From: Stomatobaculum longum
GTDB lineage: Bacteria > Bacillota > Clostridia > Lachnospirales > Lachnospiraceae
DNA length: 64,000 nucleotides
Direction of reading: 5' to 3'
NCBI GenBank assembly: GCA_000242235.1
Contig: JH590864.1
Coordinates: 1-64,000, forward strand
Each line of letters begins with the position of its first letter. Position 1 is the first letter of the stretch. Both the position numbers and the translations under genes were made by a program. The notes under the pieces were generated by a model. The model was not told the origin of the DNA. It searched no databases and saw only the letters and a list, made by a program, of their open reading frames with translations. Shown here one piece after another: positions 38,960-45,986 of this stretch.

Positions 38960-39481
38960 GGATGATACAGAAGAGCGAGGAAGCTCGCATATGTAGCTAT
39001 GATATGTGAAAGAGATTCAGCCTAATCCACATGTTTTGAGGCTTACAAGGGCATTAAAAACTTCAGGTGACAACAGGAAGCCGAGGTCAGAAATCCTAAC
39101 ATGAAAGCGTTCGGATTCAATCCCGGTTTCTTCTATAATAGTAGGAGATTGGGGCATGGAATGGTGTTTCCGATGTGTTGGGTTTCGTAGCGATTGTAAT
39201 TGACTGCGATGTTAGGCCATGATTTGTCCCGGTCGACGACGATTGCGCATGAATAGGAGGATAAGCCGAAAATCAGATCACCTCTGTAACAACTTTGGAA
39301 AGTTACAACAAATTGACAACAAATCCATTGGGTATGGCACATCATAATAGGCCATAACATAGAATGAGAACTTAGCTCGGAATCTTGGAAAGCCCTATAA
39401 CAAGCGGTTTTAGGTAATGTTAAAGGAATCGGAAGTATATTCCCGACACTCAAGTCACAAAAGACGTCTAACACTGTAGGC
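38960..39481. other. Non-coding junction region of the island
   Basis: No gene is recognised. It contains TGTAAC...GTTACA around 39296-39308 and the words ACAACAAATTGA (39305-39316) and TGACAACAAAT (39314-39324), which recur at 39945 and 39942 beyond the lysS fragment. A minus-strand ORF here is antisense to the lysS fragment and is not credible. The region could hold the right end of the older insertion or part of an attachment site. Confidence 0.45.
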
Positions 39482-39925
39482 CATGAGGAAAAAGGCAAGG
39501 AAGAGGAGTCCAAGACCGGGTTCTTCACACCGAACGAGAAGATCGATTTCAGCAATGTAAAAATCGAGCCTCTGTTCGAAGAGCAGGTTGATTTTGATAC
39601 CTTCTCCAAGTCTGATTTCAGAGCTGTAAAGGTTAAGGACTGCGTGGCAGTACCGAAGTCCAAGAAGCTGCTTCAGTTCACACTGGACGACGGAACTGGC
39701 ACAGACCGCACGATTTTAAGCGGTATTCACGCATACTACGAGCCTGAAGAGCTGATCGGAAAGACTTTGATTGCAATCGTAAATCTGCCCCCTCGTAAGA
39801 TGATGGGCATCGATTCCTGTGGTATGCTTCTGTCCGCAGTAAGCAACTACAAGGATTCGGAGGATGAGGAGCTTCACCTTCTGATGGTGGACAACCACAT
39901 CCCGGCAGGTGCGAAGTTGTATTGA
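39482..39925 (+). pseudogene. Foreign 3' fragment of lysS (tRNA-binding domain only)
   Basis: The frame opens without a start after a TAG and reads HEEKGKEEESKTGFFTPNEK, then the entire C-terminal tRNA-binding domain to AGAKLY and a TGA stop. It matches the intact LysS from about residue 505 to the end, with several substitutions (for example DRTILSG for ERTILSG) and an indel near NYKDSEDEE. Codon choice is AT-richer than the intact gene, so it looks acquired from another species rather than duplicated here. It lies at the left edge of the ICE, as expected for a target-gene end carried by an element that integrates in lysS. Confidence 0.85.
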
Positions 39926-40331
39926 GAATTGGCGCTGAGCCTGACAACAAATTGAGTTCAAAAAATGTGTTGTAGTGGCCGATTTACAACAATCTGACCA
40001 CAAAAACCCATCTGAAGTCACTTTGTGACAGGCGGTGTCAACAAGTTGCAGAATTGAATAGTCATTAGACTTCTCAAGGAGTCGCTTTTCTTAAAAGAAA
40101 TTTTAAGAGGGGCGGCTTCTTTTTGCGTGTTCTACGAGCGGTGCAGATATGGAGCAGAGACGTCGGCGGGAGCTTGCTCACGCAAGACGGCTTCTGCGAA
40201 CAGATCTATAGCGCGACAGCGCGACATCGAGGAAAGCGAAGCTTTTCGAGATGCACCGCCGTAGAGCACCCACGGTTTCACCAGTTTCACACCTGAATCA
40301 GTAAACAGACAGAACACAAGGAGGAAGTTCA
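39926..40331. other. ICE left-end non-coding region
   Basis: This region holds the second copies of ACAACAAATTGA and TGACAACAAAT and a terminator-like hairpin with inner stem CTTAAAA/TTTTAAG and a T tract near 40075-40125. A further imperfect palindrome lies around 40228-40256. No gene is seen. It separates the lysS fragment from the first ICE gene and would be the place for recombinase binding sites. Confidence 0.45.
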
Positions 40332-40619
40332 ATGGAAACAGAGAAAGATGACTATTACAGCGTAGCAAGGAGAAAGCAGGTCCGAGAGGAATCCAGGAAG
40401 CTCCGGAAGAAATACCTGAGATACAAGGAAGCAGAGATCGTTTACAGCATTCAGCATAAAAAGCTCCTGGAGCTTGCCGATGATGCAGGAGCACTTTACC
40501 GAATCGACGGATACGTGCTCATCAACCGGGATATCTTCGATGAATACCTGGAGCAGTTCCGTCAGCCGCCCAAGACGAAAGGCAAGGCTGCACCGAAGAT
40601 CAGCAGGTGGAAGAAATGA
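40332..40619 (+). CDS. Excisionase-like winged-helix protein (DUF6462-like), copy 1
   Basis: This 95-residue basic protein has a coiled N-terminus and then a segment 'EAEIVYSIQHKKLLELADDA' and 'GALYRIDGYVLINRDIFDEY' that reads like the Xis/MerR-type helix-turn-helix with wing. AAGGAGG precedes the ATG. Its stop overlaps the next gene as ATGA. It is the intact counterpart of the aberrant gene at 32703. Such proteins bend attachment-site DNA or regulate element genes; the exact role here is inferred. Confidence 0.75.
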   Translation: METEKDDYYSVARRKQVREESRKLRKKYLRYKEAEIVYSIQHKKLLELADDAGALYRIDGYVLINRDIFDEYLEQFRQPPKTKGKAAPKISRWKK

Positions 40620-40966
40620 GCGGGACGATCTGGATGTATTCGGACCGGATGGATGACTGGGATATCCTCTTCGCCCAGAAATCCTTCATAACCTACCGGG
40701 AGGGCTGTGATTATTACGATCTGACAGAAAAGGTAATGACCAGGCTTGCCCAGGATGCAGGAGCTGTCTATAAGATTGGCACCCGGTTCGTCAGGATCCG
40801 AAGGGATGTTTTTGAGGAATATCTGAGGGAACAGTACAGAAAGGAGCTGGCAGATGAAGGCGAGACTGACTTACCAGGAAGTGATGGCCTATATCCAGGA
40901 GCAGGAGAAGGAGAAGGAGAAGCAGAGACTGGCGAAGAACCAGCAAAAGATCGCCGGAATCTCTGA
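40616..40966 (+). CDS. Excisionase-like protein, copy 2
   Basis: This 116-residue protein overlaps copy 1 by four bases (ATGA). It starts MSGTIWMYSDRMDDWDILFA and then has the same DNA-binding core, 'YYDLTEKVMTRLAQDAGAVY' with a wing containing 'FVRIRRDVFEEYL'. The C-terminus is Gly/Glu rich. Its decayed homologue lies at 33074. The end overlaps copy 3 by 113 bases in another frame. Confidence 0.7.
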   Translation: MSGTIWMYSDRMDDWDILFAQKSFITYREGCDYYDLTEKVMTRLAQDAGAVYKIGTRFVRIRRDVFEEYLREQYRKELADEGETDLPGSDGLYPGAGEGEGEAETGEEPAKDRRNL

Positions 40967-41168
40967 AAAGGTACAGGAGATCAGGAATACGAAGATCCGG
41001 CAGAGCAAGTATATGAGATATCGGGAGGCTAGGGCGTATTACTGCCTGGGCATGAATACCATTCAGAGGCTTGCCAAGGAAGCCGGAGCGACAATACGGA
41101 TCGGCCGCATCGTCATGATCGATACGGAGATTCTGAACAAGTATATTGATTCATTCCGTGATGCATGA
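40854..41168 (+). CDS. Excisionase-like protein, copy 3
   Basis: This 104-residue protein has a long charged N-terminal helix (QEQEKEKEKQRLAKNQQKIA) and the third version of the core: 'REARAYYCLGMNTIQRLAKE' followed by 'AGATIRIGRIVMIDTEILNK'. Of the three it looks most like Tn916-type Xis. It overlaps the preceding gene and is followed 13 bases later by parA. Confidence 0.72.
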   Translation: MKARLTYQEVMAYIQEQEKEKEKQRLAKNQQKIAGISEKVQEIRNTKIRQSKYMRYREARAYYCLGMNTIQRLAKEAGATIRIGRIVMIDTEILNKYIDSFRDA

Positions 41169-41181
41169 GGGAAGGAAAAAT

Positions 41182-41967
41182 ATGAGCAAAGTAATCGCAG
41201 TTGCAAATCAGAAGGGAGGGGTCGGCAAAACGACCTCTGTCATGAATCTTGGAGCAGGGCTGGCCTCTGCAGGAAAGAAGGTCCTGCTGGTGGACCTGGA
41301 TCCGCAGGCATCTCTTACATTAAGCCTTGGCTATCGGGAGCCGGACAAGCTGGAAGCTTCTGTCGCAGACATTATCTCCAGAGTCGTGAACGATGAGGAC
41401 ATCCCGGAGGGGCTTGGGATCATCCATGTCTCTGACAATATGGATCTGCTTCCTTCCAATATACAGCTTTCCGCTGTGGAGGTTTCCATGGTGAATGCCA
41501 TGAGCCGGGAGCTGGTTCTTCGATATTACATTGAGCAGGCCAGGGAGAAGTACGACTTCATCCTAATCGACTGTATGCCGTCCCTTGGAATCCTCACCGT
41601 CAATGCCCTGGCATCTGCAGATTCCGTTCTGGTGCCGGTCCAGGCTGCCTATCTTCCGGTCAAGGGCCTTCAACAGCTGATCAAGACTATCTACACCGTG
41701 AAGCGGAGGCTGAACAGCAGACTTTCCATCGAGGGGATCCTCTTCACCATGGTGGACCGCAGGACTCTTTATGCGAAGGAAATTATTGAGGAAGTGAATG
41801 AGGCTTATGGCAAGTCCATTCCGGTATTCTCCACGGAGATCCCGATTTCCGTCCGGGCATCTGAGACAAGCATGGTTGCCAAGAACATCTATGACTACGA
41901 TCCCAAGGGAAAGGCTGCATCCGCATATTCTGCACTGACACAGGAGGTATTGAAGCATGGCTGCTAA
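41182..41967 (+). CDS. parA: ParA-family partition ATPase
   Basis: This is a 261-residue Walker-type ATPase that positions DNA together with ParB. The deviant Walker A is KGGVGKTTSV in 'VIAVANQKGGVGKTTSVMNL'; 'VDLDPQASLTLSLG' and 'DFILIDCMPSLGILTVNALA' complete the nucleotide site. The ATG at 41182 follows GAGGGAAGG. It overlaps parB by 11 bases. With the rep genes it suggests that the excised element is maintained as a low-copy replicon. Confidence 0.92.
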   Translation: MSKVIAVANQKGGVGKTTSVMNLGAGLASAGKKVLLVDLDPQASLTLSLGYREPDKLEASVADIISRVVNDEDIPEGLGIIHVSDNMDLLPSNIQLSAVEVSMVNAMSRELVLRYYIEQAREKYDFILIDCMPSLGILTVNALASADSVLVPVQAAYLPVKGLQQLIKTIYTVKRRLNSRLSIEGILFTMVDRRTLYAKEIIEEVNEAYGKSIPVFSTEIPISVRASETSMVAKNIYDYDPKGKAASAYSALTQEVLKHGC

Positions 41968-42901
41968 GAGAGAAAAGATTCATTTTGAGACCGTTGAGGA
42001 GCTGCTTGGCGCTCCGGTAACAAAGGACGCAACGACCGAGATCCGGATTGACCAGATCTATCCCTTTGAGAATCATCCCTTCAAGGTAGTGGATGACGAC
42101 AAGATGTCTGACCTGGTCCAGAGCATCAGGGATAACGGAGTGATTGTTCCGGTGCTGGTGAGACCGGATGATGAAGGAACCTATGAAATGATCTCCGGTC
42201 ACCGCAGAATGCATGCGGCAAAGCTGGCAGGCCTGGCCACCATTCCGGCTATCATCAAGCCAATGACCAATGATGAAGCAACCATTGCCATGGTCGATGC
42301 CAATATGCAGCGAGAGGAAATCCTGCCAAGCGAGAGGGCTTTCTCACTGAAGATGAAGATGGATGCCATGAGGAGGCAGGGCTACCGGGCAGATCTTGAG
42401 AATGGAACTTGTGGCAGTGAGTGCCACAAGTCAGAGGATGCAGACACTCTGAATAAGAAGACCAGGGAGGAGGTTGGTGAATCCTTCGGGCTGAAGGGCA
42501 GACAGGTTCAGAATTATATCCGTCTGACCGAGCTGATCCCGGAGCTGCTGGACATGGTAGACAACAAGCATCTGGCCATTACTCTGGCAGTTGAGATCTC
42601 CTACTTCAGCAAGGAGATTCAGCATGCCATCTATGTAAATTACAAGGAAACGGGAGCCATGACCAAGGAGCAGATCCAGGTTCTGAAGAACCAGACCAAT
42701 CTGGAGAATGCCACCGAGTACACATTGAAGCAGCTGTTGAATTCCGTTCAGCCGGAAATCAAGGAAGCAGGAAGGATCAGCTTCACGAGGAAGAAGCTGG
42801 ATCAGTACTTCCCGAAGAATTACACCATGCAGAAGCGGCAGGAGATCATCTTCTCTCTGCTGGATGACTGGAAGAACAGACGGGAGGGTGCGGATGTTTG
42901 A
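41957..42901 (+). CDS. parB: ParB/Spo0J-family partition protein
   Basis: This 314-residue centromere-binding protein has the N-terminal ParB/sulfiredoxin-like domain with 'YEMISGHRRMHAAKLAGL' and 'DANMQREEILPSERAFSLKM', then the helix-turn-helix part 'EVGESFGLKGRQVQNYIRLT'. Between them the loop NGTCGSECHKSE is encoded by a perfect inverted repeat (42407-42431). It overlaps parA upstream and the truncated rep gene by eight bases downstream. Confidence 0.9.
   Translation: MAAKREKIHFETVEELLGAPVTKDATTEIRIDQIYPFENHPFKVVDDDKMSDLVQSIRDNGVIVPVLVRPDDEGTYEMISGHRRMHAAKLAGLATIPAIIKPMTNDEATIAMVDANMQREEILPSERAFSLKMKMDAMRRQGYRADLENGTCGSECHKSEDADTLNKKTREEVGESFGLKGRQVQNYIRLTELIPELLDMVDNKHLAITLAVEISYFSKEIQHAIYVNYKETGAMTKEQIQVLKNQTNLENATEYTLKQLLNSVQPEIKEAGRISFTRKKLDQYFPKNYTMQKRQEIIFSLLDDWKNRREGADV
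42407..42431. promoter_or_regulatory. Candidate partition/operator site inside parB
   Basis: The 10-bp perfect arms ACTTGTGGCA and TGCCACAAGT are separated by five bases. It lies in the variable loop between the two ParB domains, where protein sequence is free to vary, which favours a DNA-level role such as a ParB-binding site. Confidence 0.5.
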
Positions 42902-43247
42902 TTATATCGAGGTCAACCAGTCCGAGCAGTTCAGCTTTATCCGGATCCCCAGGGCATTGATCACGGAGGATTACTTTAACAGCCTGTCCCTGCAGGCCAA
43001 GGTGCTCTACGGAATGCTCCTAGACCGGATGTCTAAGTCCTTCCAGAATCACTGGCTCGATGAGGAAGGCAAGGCCTATATCATTTATCCGGTCAATGAG
43101 ATCCAGGAGGACCTGAACCTGTCCCGGAGGAAGATCATGGACAATCTCTCCGAATTGGAAAAGGTCGGTCTGGTGGAACGGAAGAAGCAGGGAAATGGCA
43201 AGCCGAACTGCATCTATGTCAAGAATTTCATTGTGGAATCCCGGTAG
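42894..43247 (+). CDS. RepA_N-type replication initiator, N-terminal domain only
   Basis: This 117-residue protein is the RepA_N DNA-binding winged helix alone: 'FSFIRIPRALITEDYFNSLS', 'AKVLYGMLLDRMSKSF', 'NLSRRKIMDNLSELEKVGLV' and 'KPNCIYVKNF'. It stops just where the two longer paralogs (43301 and 47247) continue into the linker with iterons and the C-terminal domain. A 12-bp-armed palindrome begins at the base after the stop. It may be a remnant or a DNA-binding regulator derived from an initiator. Confidence 0.82.
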   Translation: MFDYIEVNQSEQFSFIRIPRALITEDYFNSLSLQAKVLYGMLLDRMSKSFQNHWLDEEGKAYIIYPVNEIQEDLNLSRRKIMDNLSELEKVGLVERKKQGNGKPNCIYVKNFIVESR

Positions 43248-43272
43248 CAGAAGTGCAGATTCTGCACTTCTG
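43248..43272. promoter_or_regulatory. Palindrome after the short rep gene
   Basis: Perfect arms CAGAAGTGCAGA and TCTGCACTTCTG share one centre base and start right after the TAG stop. CAGAAGT is also the core of the iterons inside the next rep gene, so this is probably a related initiator-binding site. Confidence 0.65.
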
Positions 43273-43300
43273 AATCGAAGCGGAAAGGAGCGATAAACGA

Positions 43301-44224
43301 ATGGATGATCAAATCAGGTTCGGTTATTTTACCGGGAAAGAATCAGAAATGCTCACTTTCTATCGGGTGCCGAAGCTCCTGATCACGAGTGATTATTTCG
43401 AAAAGGTCTCGAATGATGCCAAGATGCTTTACGGTCTGATGCTGGATCGGATGTCCCTGTCAGCGAAGAATGGCTGGATAGATGCGGAAAGCCGTGTCTA
43501 TATCTACTTTTCCATTGAAGATACCATGAGTCTTCTGAGAATCGGCAGAAATAAAGCGGTGAAGATCATGTCCGAGCTGGATGAGAAAACAGGCATCGGG
43601 CTCATCGAGAGAAAGCGTCCGGGGCAGGGAAAACCGGCGCTGATCTACGTGAAAAACTTCTGGAAGGGAGATGGAAAAAGCGGTTCAGAAGTTTATATTT
43701 CAAACTTCCAGAAGTCCCAAAATCAAACTTCTGGAAGTCCCGAAAGTAAACCTCTAGGAGTCCCGAAAGGGGACCCGAATAAGAATAATATTAATAATAC
43801 TGAGTCTAGTAAGACCTCTTATCTGATCCGATCTGTGGATGTGGATAAGACGCCACAGACAGATGTCGCTGGATACTCAGAGCTGATCAAGGACAATATC
43901 GATTACCCGTCTCTCCTTCAGCGTTACCCTTATGAGCAGGACAACGTGGAGGAAATCTATGAGCTGATCCTGGAAACGGTTCTGTCCCAGAAGGACCGGA
44001 TCTGCATAGCAAGGGACAGTTATCCGGCAGAGCTGGTACGGTCCAGATTCCTGAAGCTCCGGTGTGACCATGTGGAGTATGTGCTGGACAGAATGAAGAA
44101 GAACACGACCAGGGTGTGCAACATCAAGAAATATCTCCTGGCGGCGCTCTTTAATGCTCCGGCGACCATCGGGAATTACTATCAGGCAGAGGTCAATTAC
44201 GACATGATGCATCCGGTGGTCTGA
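43301..44224 (+). CDS. RepA_N-family replication initiator protein A (second paralog)
   Basis: This is a 307-residue full-length initiator. The N-terminal domain (about 1-125) matches the short paralog ('LTFYRVPKLLITSDYFEKVS', 'AKMLYGLMLDRMSLSAKNGW', 'KPALIYVKNF'). The linker (about 126-175) is encoded by iterons, and a conserved C-terminal domain follows ('DYPSLLQRYPYEQDNVEEIY', then 'YLLAALFNAPATIGNYYQ'). RepA_N proteins start theta replication by binding an origin located in their own coding sequence. AAAGGAG precedes the ATG. Confidence 0.88.
   Translation: MDDQIRFGYFTGKESEMLTFYRVPKLLITSDYFEKVSNDAKMLYGLMLDRMSLSAKNGWIDAESRVYIYFSIEDTMSLLRIGRNKAVKIMSELDEKTGIGLIERKRPGQGKPALIYVKNFWKGDGKSGSEVYISNFQKSQNQTSGSPESKPLGVPKGDPNKNNINNTESSKTSYLIRSVDVDKTPQTDVAGYSELIKDNIDYPSLLQRYPYEQDNVEEIYELILETVLSQKDRICIARDSYPAELVRSRFLKLRCDHVEYVLDRMKKNTTRVCNIKKYLLAALFNAPATIGNYYQAEVNYDMMHPVV
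43678..43764 (+). repeat. Iterons (probable replication origin) inside the second rep gene
   Basis: Three good copies start at 43701, 43724 and 43747, spaced exactly 23 bp: AAACTTCCAGAAGTCCC, AAACTTCTGGAAGTCCC and AAACCTCTAGGAGTCCC. A degenerate fourth at 43678 keeps CAGAAGT in register. Each has a small palindrome (CTTCTGGAAG). The array falls in the linker between the N- and C-terminal domains, as known for RepA_N origins. Confidence 0.82.
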
Positions 44225-44254
44225 GTGGAAATTATATGGCGTATTAAAACGTAA

Positions 44255-44283
44255 TTGACAGTACCTTGGCAAGAGAGTATGAT
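44255..44283 (+). promoter_or_regulatory. Strong promoter after the second rep gene
   Basis: -35 TTGACA, a 17-bp spacer and -10 TATGAT. Two copies of CAGTAATATA follow at about 44303 and 44322, between promoter and gene, and could be operator half-sites. Confidence 0.82.
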
Positions 44284-44350
44284 GACAGTGAAGAGCAGTA
44301 ATATAACGTAACAAACAGTAATATAGAAAGATAATTCTATGAGGTGCGCC

Positions 44351-44890
44351 ATGGATATCCCAATAAAGTTAAAGGCCTATGAGAAAGCTGCGATTGACTA
44401 TTTGAACAGGAACGCTCCAGAGGTATATCAGGAAAAAAATCCGGGATTTCGCTGGGCGTCACATACAGCAGCCCGGAAATCGGGAATCGATTGGGAGAGG
44501 ATCAGTCGGATCCGGATCGAAAATGAATTTTCCTCGGAAGGATTCAGTGACGATGACAGCTCGATCAGCCATCTGACGATAGATGATCAGACCTATGAAA
44601 AACTGAGAAACGATATTAATCAGCAACTGAACATGACGCGGGGCGTACAGAAGGCTTTTCTTGCCAGAACGATTATCAAATGGGGCCTGGAGGAAATGAA
44701 ACCGATAGCCAGACTAACCAGTTATGCTCACTTAGTCTATGGGGATAAACAGGATCTCAGCAATGCAGATGCATTGAAGCTCTGCGTGGATCTCTTCTGT
44801 GATTCCGGGGAAGATTCGGACAGAGCAGAGATCCGGGAGCAGATCAGGAAGCTTTTGATGGACTATCAGAAGAAGATGGAAGGGAAATAA
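44351..44890 (+). CDS. Conserved element protein of unknown function
   Basis: This 179-residue soluble protein contains no motif I recognise. It is acidic in the middle (SEGFSDDDSS) and helical at the end. The ATG at 44351 has GAGGTG just upstream; an ATG at 44339 is the alternative. It is the first gene behind a strong promoter with repeated CAGTAATATA, followed five bases later by a small membrane protein. Confidence 0.65.
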   Translation: MDIPIKLKAYEKAAIDYLNRNAPEVYQEKNPGFRWASHTAARKSGIDWERISRIRIENEFSSEGFSDDDSSISHLTIDDQTYEKLRNDINQQLNMTRGVQKAFLARTIIKWGLEEMKPIARLTSYAHLVYGDKQDLSNADALKLCVDLFCDSGEDSDRAEIREQIRKLLMDYQKKMEGK

Positions 44891-44894
44891 GATC

Positions 44895-45209
44895 ATGATC
44901 ATTTTGAAGATTATCGGATGGATTTTATATATTGCGCTGAAGATGGTGATCGGAGTCATCCAGATTGTGCTGACATTCATTGCAACCTGTATTTGTTTCG
45001 GAGGTGGTGTATTTTGTACGATTTGCGGTATTATCGGATTCGTTTTTGTGGTAGCAAGTCTGTTGTGCCTCCCCTCTGGTATCGTAACAGTGAAGGAGTT
45101 CTGGCCGATGTTTTTCTTTGGAATAGCCTTAGGTGCGGTCCCGGCGTTCATAACTAATGTGGGAGTAGAAGGGATTTATGCTGTTAAGGGTCTGCTGAGC
45201 AAGATATAA
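44895..45209 (+). CDS. Small membrane protein, function unknown
   Basis: This 104-residue protein is almost entirely hydrophobic, with about three transmembrane helices ('WILYIALKMVIGVIQIVLTF', 'GVFCTICGIIGFVFVVASLL', 'FWPMFFFGIALGAVPAFIT'). It starts five bases after the preceding gene. Similar small membrane proteins occur in Gram-positive ICEs, but I cannot name the family with certainty. Confidence 0.68.
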   Translation: MIILKIIGWILYIALKMVIGVIQIVLTFIATCICFGGGVFCTICGIIGFVFVVASLLCLPSGIVTVKEFWPMFFFGIALGAVPAFITNVGVEGIYAVKGLLSKI

Positions 45210-45240
45210 ATTCCAATGCCTGAATGGAAGGAGATTTCAT

Positions 45241-45642
45241 ATGATGACCAATAGACAGGTAAGAAAATTTTATATTGATAAAGAGCATACTGACCATCCG
45301 ATAACCGACAGATTAATCAGTGGAGGTTACATGCAATCGTCTGGAGAATATATATCTAATGCCAGACGTGTGGGAATAGAGGCACCAAGTCAGTACTGGC
45401 ATTTAATACATTCATGGTCTGATAATAAAAAGCCAGAGGCTCCATTCAATAAAACAATTCAGTGTGGAGAACTTATATTTTGGATGGCAGAGACGAGCGG
45501 CGCCGTTAGCAAGCCAAAATTGAATGAGCTGTGCGATCAGGTACTTAGTGGGAATGTCGCAGACAGAAGCTACTGGAATCGAATTATTCGAAGCGTATGT
45601 TTCGATTCAATCGAGGAAACGGTAACGAAGGCTGTGCCTTGA
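45241..45642 (+). CDS. Hypothetical protein
   Basis: This 133-residue soluble protein has no recognised motif. A good GGAAGGAG lies before the ATG and the codon use is ordinary for the element. It contains 'YWHLIHSWSDNKKPEAPFNK' and several Trp and Cys residues. It is separated from DUF5688 by a structured non-coding region of 345 bases. Confidence 0.55.
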   Translation: MMTNRQVRKFYIDKEHTDHPITDRLISGGYMQSSGEYISNARRVGIEAPSQYWHLIHSWSDNKKPEAPFNKTIQCGELIFWMAETSGAVSKPKLNELCDQVLSGNVADRSYWNRIIRSVCFDSIEETVTKAVP

Positions 45643-45719
45643 AGGGTAAAGGCTTGACATACAAATACGAAAGCAGTGGCTTATGGGCACAATTGCAGGT
45701 GACCCTAATTAACCCCAAA

Positions 45720-45759
45720 ATGATACCAAACGATACTAAACGATACCAATCGATACTGT
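45720..45759 (+). repeat. Four 10-bp tandem repeats (CGATAC type)
   Basis: The units ATGATACCAA, ACGATACTAA, ACGATACCAA and TCGATACTGT follow one another without gaps. A 10-bp period puts every copy on the same face of the helix, as in cooperative operator arrays. Confidence 0.8.
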
Positions 45760-45793
45760 ACTTCTGATTTTAGGACTGTTATTATTATCATAG

Positions 45794-45845
45794 ACAAACG
45801 TGAATGAAATCGCCGGTGCGGCGAGGAACCTCACGTTTGTTTTTC
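45794..45845 (+). terminator. Terminator/attenuator hairpin upstream of DUF5688
   Basis: The perfect 10-bp arms ACAAACGTGA and TCACGTTTGT enclose an inner CGCCG/CGGCG stem, and the outer arm runs into a T tract. Located 140 bases before the gene, it could end the upstream unit or attenuate entry into the conjugation genes. Confidence 0.75.
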
Positions 45846-45986
45846 TTTTGCAGAAGAATGAAATAGGGACTTTTGATGAGCGTCAGCTCGTGACCGGAAT
45901 GGCCGCGGGTCTGGCGCTTTTCTTTTGCCCGAAATCAGGTGACGACCTGATTTCAGACAAAGCACAAGAGAAAGGAAAACAGCCTG

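Larger units (their letters stand above)
45643..45986. promoter_or_regulatory. Structured leader upstream of the DUF5688 gene
   Basis: Three signals are packed here: four 10-bp tandem repeats (45720-45759), a long terminator-like hairpin (45794-45845) and a hairpin GAAATCAGGT/ACCTGATTTC (45931-45954) just before the Shine-Dalgarno. No ORF of credible quality is present. The layout resembles a regulated leader controlling the downstream conjugation genes. Confidence 0.5.

Noticed and set aside
39068-39125. tRNA-like fold with GAAGCCG/CGGTTTC ends
   Set aside because: It is only about 55 bases long and lacks a proper T arm and anticodon arm, so it is not a tRNA.
39133-39663. A 176-codon minus-strand ORF
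   Set aside because: Half of it is antisense to the lysS fragment and the rest shows no protein family or Shine-Dalgarno.
43678-43764. Regularly spaced repeats as a possible CRISPR array
   Set aside because: Units are only about 17 bp with 6-bp gaps, sit inside a rep gene and have no cas genes nearby; iterons explain them. The same holds for 47592-47675.
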